Under the pieces are notes generated by a model that saw only the letters and a list, made by a program, of their open reading frames with translations, was not told the origin of the DNA and did no database searches. Source: JACRBE01 sp964429005 (lineage in GTDB: Bacteria > Chlamydiota > Chlamydiia > Chlamydiales > JACRBE01). Taken from it: DNA of 5,938 nt. Positions 1 to 5,381 of the stretch are shown in pieces; the stretch's first letter is position 1, and each line of letters starts with the position of its first letter. The position numbers were made by a program, and so were the translations under genes. Location of the stretch: NCBI GenBank assembly GCA_964429005.1, contig CAYSAJ010000054.1:1-5938 (forward strand), read 5' to 3'.

Positions 1-23
1 AAATCTTGCGAATCGCTTGCATT

Positions 24-28
24 AAGGA
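24..28 (+). promoter_or_regulatory. Shine-Dalgarno site deciding the merR-type gene start
   Basis: AAGGA lies 5 nt upstream of ATG 34. It is the only good ribosome binding site near the 5' end of the regulator. It points to a start in the frame of ATG 34/55, not to the upstream TTG at 6, which sits in the frame used after position 90. This is what reveals the frameshift in the gene. Confidence 0.6.
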
Positions 29-33
29 AAGAG

Positions 34-467
34 ATGTCCGTCCAAAAATCTACTATGATCGGTCATCTTGCGCGGCGAACTGGTACAAAATCAACACGAT
101 CCGCTTTTATGAAGAGATCGGACTGATGCCAAAGGCGGCTCGGACAGAAGCAGGGCGGCGAACCTATGCCGAAGCCGATTATCGGCGGCTGTCATTCATT
201 CGCCATAGCCGTGGACTTGGTTTTTCCATCGATGAAATCAGGTCATTAATCGCATTGTCAGACCAGCCAGATCAGGATTGTGCAGAAGCCGCGATGATTG
301 CGCGTCGTCATATACATGGCATTGAAGACCGTATCGCACGTCTTGAGGCCTTACAAAATCAACTGACAACAATCGTAACCTCGTGCGCAGGTGGGCGTGC
401 CGCCGATTGTAACATAATCGAAGCTATCGCCAGGATTGGCCGAGCCATTGATCAGCCGGCCGGTTAA
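34..467 (+). CDS. MerR-family metal-responsive regulator, apparently frameshifted in its DNA-binding domain
   Basis: This is a MerR-family activator: an N-terminal winged helix-turn-helix, a dimerisation helix and a C-terminal metal-binding loop. From ATG 34 the protein begins MSVQKSTMIGHLARRTGTK. The expected continuation, INTIRFYEEIGLMP, lies in the frame one base back, so a single A appears to be missing from the run at 87-90. With that base restored the product is 144 aa, normal for the family. Recognition-region features are NTIRFYEEIGL (about residues 21-31) and GRRTY (41-45). The long dimerisation helix is about 83-116. Cys83, Cys118 and Cys126 (repaired numbering) match the three-Cys layout of MerR/ZntR/CadR-type sensors of divalent metals; CueR-type sensors have Ser at the first position. 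An open frame also extends upstream to TTG 6, but its first ~27 residues do not resemble MerR and have no ribosome site. A sequencing error, a pseudogene, or low-level -1 slippage on AAAA are all possible. The family call is secure; the metal is unknown. Confidence 0.85.
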
Positions 468-802
468 CGGTATGAAATGGGGGTCACGTTGGATATCTGT
501 ATCCTTTATCAATTATCGTGCGGGCATTTAGGGAAATTGAGCTTCATAAATTCGTACAAAGCCGATGGTTGAAGTTGCAGCTCATCTGCAGTCTTGTTGT
601 GGCGTACCTGGATCAGGCGATATAACGCTGACAGCACGACCCGTGTAAGGATCCTTGAAGAAATGATCGGCCGATCACCACCGTCGCCAACGGTCTCTGA
701 ACATCAGATCCGGCTCCAACATTCAGCGCCATCGGCACAAAGCCGAGAGACGCTGCCCGCAAGTCGTTTGAGCCGCATACGCTTGCATTGGCCCCTCCAA
801 GA
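468..802. other. Intergenic region without a convincing gene
   Basis: About 335 bp separate the regulator stop from the ferritin-like gene. Open frames on either strand here have unstructured, low-plausibility translations and overlap the next gene. The first half (468-600) is clearly AT-richer than the flanks. Small dyads are visible: GGATA/TATCC around a 4-nt loop at 491-504, TGCAG/CTGCA around CTCAT at 576-590, and a perfect 14-bp palindrome at 664-677. No good sigma-70 promoter pair or MerR-type operator (long-spacer promoter with a central dyad) could be identified. The promoter of the downstream operon presumably lies here. Confidence 0.5.
664..677. repeat. Perfect 14-bp palindrome, possible operator
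   Basis: TGATCGGCCGATCA reads the same on both strands. It lies about 125 bp upstream of the ferritin-like gene, in the region expected to hold the operon promoter. A perfect palindrome of this length is unlikely by chance at a given site, and such sites often bind a dimeric regulator. No regulator or matching second copy is visible in the window, so its function is inference. Confidence 0.3.
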
Positions 803-1507
803 ATGCATAAAAGACCGATGTTTGCCCGGATCCACCGCCGTTACCTGGATCTTCTGGGGTCCATCTACATTTACAACGAGCACCGTGGGTACACGGCTGT
901 TGACCGTGTCCTTGAGGCGGTCCGCGCTCGCTCGCCGGACGATCATGCTCTGATCGCGGCCATCGAGAAGCATCGTGCGGACGAACGCAAGCACTACGTC
1001 ATGTTCCGCCGCTGGTTCGAGTTACGCGGCGTTATGCCCTTCTCCGTCGACCGGACCTGCGGTCATATCGACCGTTTTGTCGAGATCATGTTCGGCTCTA
1101 CGATCGATAAACTCGATACCCAGGCATTGATCGACCGGGACGACCTCTTCGAGCGGCTTTGCCGCATCATCTCGCTCACCGAGCGGCGTGGCCACCGTCA
1201 GGTAGAGATACTCCTGCGCCACCCGCTTGTCCGGGACGACAAGGTGCTGATGCGCATTTTCCGCGTCATCGAGAAAGACGAACCAAGCCACTGGGCTCCT
1301 TATGATGGATGGTTAAACGCGCACGGTAAGCGCGATCCCAAATGGTGGGAGCGCGCGATCAACACCTTGATTCATTCCGAACTGTTGTTCGTCAAACTAC
1401 CGATATTGTTCGTGTCTCAGCGGCTCGCGCGCCGCACTGACTGGGCTGATGCAGCAGATCCCGCCGATCATTTGGCCTCGCCGTTCAGTCTTGCGACCGA
1501 TAACTGA
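803..1507 (+). CDS. Ferritin-like domain protein, first gene of an envelope-glycan operon
   Basis: The product is 234 aa from ATG 803. It shows the four-helix ligand pattern of ferritin-like diiron proteins: Glu26 (NEHRGY), E61-x-x-H64 (ADERKHY), Glu127/Glu135 (LTERRGHRQVE) and E160-x-x-H163 (DEPSHW). This implies a bound diiron or similar metal centre, with oxidase, oxygenase or metal-handling chemistry possible; the substrate is unknown. A short hydrophobic stretch near the C-terminus (SELLFVKLPILFV, about 192-204) may touch the membrane, but there is no signal peptide. The start is uncertain: TTG 788, ATG 803 and ATG 818 are all in frame and none has a strong ribosome site. Homology-like sequence begins at about MFARIHRRYLDLLG, so ATG 803 or 818 is preferred. 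The stop TGA directly abuts the ATG of the GtrA gene, so the two are co-transcribed and probably translationally coupled. I am fairly sure of the fold and not of the function. Confidence 0.8.
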   Translation: MHKRPMFARIHRRYLDLLGSIYIYNEHRGYTAVDRVLEAVRARSPDDHALIAAIEKHRADERKHYVMFRRWFELRGVMPFSVDRTCGHIDRFVEIMFGSTIDKLDTQALIDRDDLFERLCRIISLTERRGHRQVEILLRHPLVRDDKVLMRIFRVIEKDEPSHWAPYDGWLNAHGKRDPKWWERAINTLIHSELLFVKLPILFVSQRLARRTDWADAADPADHLASPFSLATDN

Positions 1508-1978
1508 ATGAGCAGCACCGCCGCTGACCGAATTGGCTCCGAAGCCAAGGTGACTGATCCGCGATCCAGGGGCCTTCTCGCTAGACTGCTTTCTCTGAAC
1601 GCCGCAGCGATGCTTGGGCGGAACACCGTCGTAAGCTGCTGCACGTTCGCCTTCGGCTTGGTCGTGCTCTGGTTGCTCGTAGAGCAACTTGAGTTTGCCA
1701 AAGTGCCATCTGCGGCAATTTCATTCCTTCTCGCGACGACGCTGCATTATGGGTTTGGGCGAACCTGGATCTTTCGCGGAACCAACCGGGCTTTAGCCCC
1801 CGGCTACGTCTATTTCCTCATCAATGCCGGTATCGGACTTGTAGTGACGACAGCCCTCTTTGCGGCGATGGTCGAGTTCACCTCGATTAACTATCTCGCC
1901 GTGCGGGTGGTCGTGTCACTGGTGGCGGGTCTCGTCATGTTCCTGCTAAACGCCATTTCAAACTTTTGCCGTCTCTAG
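1508..1978 (+). CDS. GtrA-family four-helix membrane protein
   Basis: The product is 156 aa, with a polar N-terminal tail (about 1-35) and four hydrophobic segments at about 38-60, 66-82, 101-122 and 128-149. It has the GtrA-type loop after helix 2 (LHYGFGRTWIFRG) and the usual Asn-rich C-terminal end (LNAISNFCRL). Known GtrA-family (PF04138) members act in the inner membrane. They are thought to help move undecaprenyl-linked or other lipid-linked sugars across it, or to support the partner glycosyltransferase. The gene starts at the base after the preceding stop (TGA then ATG 1508), and its own stop is 3 nt before the glycosyltransferase start. Having no ribosome site of its own, it probably relies on coupled translation. 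The neighbouring GT4 enzyme is the natural partner. The family assignment is good; the transported sugar cannot be deduced. Confidence 0.85.
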   Translation: MSSTAADRIGSEAKVTDPRSRGLLARLLSLNAAAMLGRNTVVSCCTFAFGLVVLWLLVEQLEFAKVPSAAISFLLATTLHYGFGRTWIFRGTNRALAPGYVYFLINAGIGLVVTTALFAAMVEFTSINYLAVRVVVSLVAGLVMFLLNAISNFCRL

Positions 1979-1981
1979 TCG

Positions 1982-3127
1982 GTGCGGATTGCTCTTTTTT
2001 CAGGTAATTACAATTACCTGCGCGAGGGCGCCAATCAGGCCCTCAACCGCCTTGTTGATCATCTCGAGAATAAGGCGGGCTGCGAGGTCCGCGTTTATTC
2101 GCCGGTCGGCCAAAGCCCCGCTTTCGAGCCTTCCGGCATTCTCGTGCCGGTGCCTTCGATCACGTTGCCGGTGCGCAGCGAGTTTCGTCTCGCTCTCGGC
2201 CTCCCCCGCGTCGTTCGAGACGACATCCGATTATTTGCCCCCGATCTTGTGCATGTATCCACACCCGACATACTCAACACGCGTGCCCAGACCCTTGCAA
2301 AGCAGATGAAGGTCCCGGTCGTCGCGAGCATGCACACGCAGTTCGAGACCTATCTGGATTATTACCGCCTGAGTTGGCTTCGTCCTTTGGCTGAGGCCCA
2401 CCTCCGCCGGTTCTACTGCCGTAGCGATCATGTCGTTGCTCCGACGCCCGCGCTGGTGGCTGGGTTACGACGGATGCGGGGAGACGATCAGGCGAGTATC
2501 TGGAGCCGGGGGATCGACCGCTCGCTATTCAACCCGGTGCGGCGCGATCCGAATTGGCGACGCAGCCTCGGCATCGCGGACGAAGAAATCGTTTTGTTGT
2601 TTTTTGGGCGGCTGGTGCTTGAGAAGGGGATCGGCACTTTCGTCCAAGTCGTTCAACTGCTCCAGCAGCGCGGCGCACCGGTGAGGGTTCTGGTAGTCGG
2701 AGCCGGTCCGGCAGCCGGCGAATTTGACGCGCTTCCCGGAAAGATAATGGCCGGACACCTCGAAGGCGTTGCGCTGGCGAGCGCTATCGCTTCGGCGGAC
2801 ATCATGCTGACGCCGAGCACTACGGAGACGTTTGGCAATGTTATGCTCGAAGCGATGGCGAGCGGTTTGGCAGTGGTGAGCGCCGACGCGCCCAGCGCGA
2901 GAGCCATGCTAACGGACGGAAAGACCGGGTTGCTCTGCCCGTCGCTTGACATCAAAGGATACGCAGACAGGATCATGAGGCTGGTCGATGCTCCGGATCT
3001 TCGCGAGCAGATTGGAGGAGCTGCGCGGCAGGCAAGCGCTGCCTTCTCGTGGGATGAGGCGTGTGAAAGCGTCGTGCGCGCATATGCGTTAGCCAGGGAG
3101 AGCGTAAAAGCACATGGCGCTCGATGA
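1982..3127 (+). CDS. GT-B glycosyltransferase, GT4 type, MgtA/PimB-like
   Basis: The product is 381 aa, the usual length for cytoplasmic GT4 enzymes that transfer a sugar from a nucleotide donor to a lipid or glycan acceptor. The N-terminal acceptor domain (1-190) has a glycine loop (FSGNYNYLREGANQ) and the SMHTQFETYLDYY segment at 116-128, which resembles mannosyl/glucosyl-lipid synthases of the MgtA/SQD2 group. The C-terminal donor domain has FFGRLVLEKG (207-216), with the conserved Arg210 and Lys215, and the E-x7-E motif Glu282-Glu290 (ETFGNVMLEAMASG), followed by a TDGKTGLL loop. The start is GTG 1982, 3 nt after the GtrA stop and with only a poor ribosome site, which points to coupling. 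No membrane helix is seen. With GtrA it probably builds a glycolipid or decorates an envelope glycan; donor and acceptor are not predictable here. Confidence 0.88.
   Translation: MRIALFSGNYNYLREGANQALNRLVDHLENKAGCEVRVYSPVGQSPAFEPSGILVPVPSITLPVRSEFRLALGLPRVVRDDIRLFAPDLVHVSTPDILNTRAQTLAKQMKVPVVASMHTQFETYLDYYRLSWLRPLAEAHLRRFYCRSDHVVAPTPALVAGLRRMRGDDQASIWSRGIDRSLFNPVRRDPNWRRSLGIADEEIVLLFFGRLVLEKGIGTFVQVVQLLQQRGAPVRVLVVGAGPAAGEFDALPGKIMAGHLEGVALASAIASADIMLTPSTTETFGNVMLEAMASGLAVVSADAPSARAMLTDGKTGLLCPSLDIKGYADRIMRLVDAPDLREQIGGAARQASAAFSWDEACESVVRAYALARESVKAHGAR
2001..2020. repeat. 9-bp inverted repeat with 2-nt spacer inside the glycosyltransferase start
   Basis: CAGGTAATT and AATTACCTG form a perfect inverted repeat around AC, over codons 7-13 of the glycosyltransferase. 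It follows a run of six T, so on the + strand it is not a rho-independent terminator, in which T follows the stem. The encoded peptide (GNYNYL) is a plausible conserved acceptor loop, so the symmetry may be a by-product of repeated Asn-Tyr codons. A DNA-binding or RNA-structure role near the start codon is also possible. Confidence 0.4.
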
Positions 3128-3186
3128 CGGCCGGTCCGGTGACAATTACCTCCGAGCGACCATATCAAAGCATTTGTGAGAGCTAA
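3124..3186 (+). pseudogene. Truncated 5' end of a fourth operon gene, perhaps LpxH-like metallophosphoesterase
   Basis: ATG 3124 overlaps the glycosyltransferase stop as ATGA, the classic coupled-operon arrangement. It opens a 20-codon frame that ends at TAA 3184-3186. The peptide begins MTAGPVTITSERPYQSI and then loses any familiar character. The N-terminal style (a short tail, then R-x-Y-x-S/A-I) is like the strand leading into the SDLHLGT metal motif of UDP-2,3-diacylglucosamine diphosphatase-like phosphoesterases, which I recall as partners of GtrA and glycosyltransferases. That motif is absent here, as if the gene had been cut at about position 3170. This is inference from a very short peptide; it could simply be a chance minigene. 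Confidence 0.3.
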
Positions 3187-3398
3187 AAGTTGCCCGTTTT
3201 GAAACTGCCCACAATGCGTTTTTTATGTCGGCCATGACCCGCATGTCTGACCTTCGGCCCTTGTTGTTGAAGGCGTGGACGGATTGTTTGCACTCAGTGT
3301 AGAAATTGAGTTCGGGGCACATGTCTCTATTCATTGCAGGCGCAGCAAATAACACGAATATCGTTTGAGTTTGTAACGTACGCAATTTGCCTTAATCA
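3187..3398. other. AT-richer intergenic segment, possible rearrangement scar
   Basis: This stretch is visibly less GC-rich than the operon before it. Short frames exist on both strands, including a 79-codon minus-strand one covering 3146-3385, but none has a recognisable motif or good ribosome site. A sequence resembling TTGCAG (3334-3339), 17 nt and AATATC (3357-3362) is a poor sigma-70 promoter candidate for the downstream lnt. No terminal inverted repeats or target duplications of an insertion sequence were found by eye. A strong terminator for the preceding operon is also not visible, which fits the loss of that operon's original 3' end. Confidence 0.4.
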
Positions 3399-5063
3399 AT
3401 GTGTCTTGGCATGACAAACCTGCTTTCATCTTCCCAAGTTCCAGCGTCGTCAGGGACAATGCTGCATCTCTGCAGTAGCCCTCGCACTGCACTAGCTACG
3501 GCACCGTTCAGAACACGTGTGTTGATTGCTTTTGGCCTTGGGTGTTTGAGCGCGCTAGCGTTTGCCCCATTTTATTGGTGGCCGCTTTTTTTTGCCGCTA
3601 TCGTCGGACTTGTTTGGCTGATTGATACGAGCACAAGCTCCAGCCGATGCGCAGCATTGGGCTGGTCCTTTGGGTTTGGCTATTTCATATTTGGGCTTTC
3701 CTGGCTATCGATCGCTTTCCAGTCTCAAATATTAATGCCTGTTTGGCTTGGATATTTCGCCGTTGTCGGCTTGGGCGCGGTTCTCGCCATGTATCAAGCT
3801 TTGGCGTTCTGGGCCCCGCATCGGCTATGGTCACGCTCGTCTGCCCGAATTTTGACGCTTGCGGCATTTTGGGGAATCGCGGAATGGCTTCGCGGTCATT
3901 TGCTTACCGGTGTCCCTTGGAATGGGGCATCTCTAATCTGGGCGGAGACACCTGCGATGCTGCAGTTTGCTCGGCACGTTGGCGCTTACGGCCTTAGTTT
4001 TCTAACCATTGCGATCGCTGGGTGCTTTGCGCTTCTGGCTGACCACTCGCGTAGCAGCAATGTTTCGCTTGTCGGTGCTGGATTGCTTGTCGGCGCAGTC
4101 CTCGCCGATGGCGCAAATCATCTGAACCATGCCAGCCTGCAGAAAGAGCCTCTGCTAAGGGTTCATCTCGTTCAGGCGAATATTCGCCAACAAATCAAAC
4201 ATGACCCGGCATGGCAGTATGCGATGCTCGAACGATATGAGCAAATGACCACAACGGCCATAAAATCACGTGGTCCGGCTCTTGTTGTTTGGCCCGAGAC
4301 TGCGATCAGCTATGATGTTGCAGGCAGCCCCGATCTGAAATCCCGGCTCGGACGGCTACTGATGCCGGGCGGCAATCTTGTGCTTGGCGCTGTCCGGCCG
4401 GTGCTTGACGACCGTTCGGTCGTGGCTGCATACAACAGCATGCTAGTTTTAAACCATGCAGGCACGATCACTGCGAGCTACGACAAAGCGCATTTGGTGC
4501 CTTTCGGGGAGTATCTGCCGTTGCAATCCTTCATGCAAATGCTCGGACTCCAACGGCTTGTACCAGGAAGCGCGATCTTCCTACCCGGAAAAGGAGTCGT
4601 AACATTGCGCCCGCCGGGGCTACCTTCGTTTTCCCCGCTTATATGCTACGAAGCAATTTTTTCGGGAAGCGTTGTCGATCGACGCAATCGCCCCGCATGG
4701 ATACTCAACATTTCAAACGATGCCTGGTTCGGCATCTCAAACGGCCCCAGTCAGCATCTTGCACAAGCCAGGCTCCGGGCTGTCGAAGAGGGGCTAGCAG
4801 TCGCGCGCGTTACGCCAACGGGAATAACAGCAATTATCGACCCTTATGGTCGCGTAGCCAAGAGTTTGGAGCTGGGTGACCGAGCTGTTTTGACAGGCGA
4901 TATTTTGCCCCCTTTAGAACCGACATTATTCGTCTGGCTCGGGGACTGGCTTTTTGCTTTGATGGTGGCTGTAGCACTTTCACTGAGCATTGCGAGGCGA
5001 AGTGCGGACTTCAAGCTGGGTCACAAGGGTCCAGTAAAACGCGCAACGCTTGAAGCGGATTGA
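3399..5063 (+). CDS. lnt: Apolipoprotein N-acyltransferase
   Basis: Lnt transfers an acyl chain from a phospholipid to the N-terminal cysteine of diacylated lipoproteins, the last step of lipoprotein maturation in the inner membrane. The 554-aa product has an N-terminal membrane part, with hydrophobic helices from about 40 to 240, then a nitrilase-like periplasmic domain (about 254-500) and a final membrane helix (about 508-532). The catalytic triad is visible: Glu300 in VVWPETA, Lys363 in YDKAHLVPFGEYLP and Cys416 in PLICYEAIF. Glu371 matches the extra essential Glu of the family. NISNDAWFG and the QHLAQARLRAVEEG helix are also typical. The start is uncertain: ATG 3399, 3411 and 3459 are in frame. 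Starting at 3459 (534 aa) gives a length and N-terminus closer to E. coli Lnt and has AGGGA just upstream, though only 2 nt away. Isolation from housekeeping genes and an adjacent lipoprotein gene suggest an accessory copy. Confidence 0.95.
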   Translation: MCLGMTNLLSSSQVPASSGTMLHLCSSPRTALATAPFRTRVLIAFGLGCLSALAFAPFYWWPLFFAAIVGLVWLIDTSTSSSRCAALGWSFGFGYFIFGLSWLSIAFQSQILMPVWLGYFAVVGLGAVLAMYQALAFWAPHRLWSRSSARILTLAAFWGIAEWLRGHLLTGVPWNGASLIWAETPAMLQFARHVGAYGLSFLTIAIAGCFALLADHSRSSNVSLVGAGLLVGAVLADGANHLNHASLQKEPLLRVHLVQANIRQQIKHDPAWQYAMLERYEQMTTTAIKSRGPALVVWPETAISYDVAGSPDLKSRLGRLLMPGGNLVLGAVRPVLDDRSVVAAYNSMLVLNHAGTITASYDKAHLVPFGEYLPLQSFMQMLGLQRLVPGSAIFLPGKGVVTLRPPGLPSFSPLICYEAIFSGSVVDRRNRPAWILNISNDAWFGISNGPSQHLAQARLRAVEEGLAVARVTPTGITAIIDPYGRVAKSLELGDRAVLTGDILPPLEPTLFVWLGDWLFALMVAVALSLSIARRSADFKLGHKGPVKRATLEAD

Positions 5064-5068
5064 AGCCG

Positions 5069-5153
5069 AAACACCGCTATTCCTGGTCAGGACCGCGTGC
5101 CGCCGTGCTTCGGCAGGTCTATCGCGTTCACGGCCCTGACCTAACAGCGGTTT
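5069..5153 (+). terminator. Long imperfect hairpin directly after lnt, possible terminator
   Basis: The outer arms pair CCGCT (5074-5078) with AGCGG (5146-5150), followed after a mismatch by TT/AA. The middle arms GGTCAGG (5085-5091) and CCTGACC (5135-5141) match perfectly. CCG/CGG (5093-5095 with 5131-5133) continues the stem after one mismatch. An inner hairpin is possible with TGCCG (5098-5102) and CGGCA (5111-5115). The structure starts about 6 nt after the lnt stop and is followed by TTTATTT, which suits a terminator but is not a clean T-run. It could also be a structured end of a mobile segment. Confidence 0.35.
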
Positions 5154-5368
5154 ATTTAGCGCAGGCGCATCTAGATCAGTTTGCGAACAGGGTTCCGTTG
5201 TCGAGTATTTCCAACATGCGTTTCCCCGTGTGACATTAATGCTCCGGAAGTGAGGCCACGGACAGCCTGGCGGTCGCCTGACTCATCAGCCGGTAGCAAG
5301 GAACAATATATTGGCCAGACTGTTGTCCCTGCGTGGCGCAAGACGCCATTTCCAAGTGCTCTTTCAGC

Positions 5369-5373
5369 AAGGA
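5369..5373 (+). promoter_or_regulatory. Ribosome binding site of the DUF305 lipoprotein gene
   Basis: AAGGA lies 8 nt before ATG 5382, an ideal distance. It fixes the start just ahead of a signal peptide and supports this as an expressed gene although its 3' end is outside the window. Confidence 0.7.
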
Positions 5374-5381
5374 CTATTCGT

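Larger units (their letters stand above)
5064..5381. other. Intergenic region between lnt and the DUF305 gene
   Basis: No gene is supported in these 318 bp. The first 90 bp hold a long imperfect hairpin listed separately. Near the 3' end are TATATT (5307-5312), a possible -10 element without a well-spaced -35, and a short hairpin with TGGCG/CGCCA arms around CAAGA (5334-5348) in what would be the leader of the DUF305 mRNA. The presence of both suggests that the DUF305 gene has its own promoter, but this is weak. Short frames on both strands look like noise. Confidence 0.45.

Noticed and set aside
6..54. Upstream extension of the regulator from TTG 6
   Set aside because: It has no ribosome site, its residues do not resemble any MerR N-terminus, and the true N-terminal sequence is readable in the neighbouring frame from ATG 34.
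491..504. Small GGATA/TATCC hairpin after the regulator as a terminator
   Set aside because: The 5-bp AT-rich stem is too weak and has no proper T-run.
594..994. Open frames on both strands overlapping the ferritin-like gene start
   Set aside because: Their translations are rich in Arg/Ser/Thr without domain features and largely shadow the real gene.
2010..3150. Ten-base direct repeat ACAATTACCT at 2010-2019 and 3141-3150
   Set aside because: It is too short and inside coding sequence, with no sign of target duplication or recombination at both copies; probably chance.
3146..3385. 79-codon minus-strand frame in the gap before lnt
   Set aside because: It starts with TTG, has no recognisable motif and overlaps the end of the operon's truncated frame; it could not be supported as a gene.
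5069..5160. Hairpin considered as an integron attC site
   Set aside because: The pseudo-palindromic shape is suggestive, but the GTTRRRY and RYYYAAC core boxes are not present at the expected ends.
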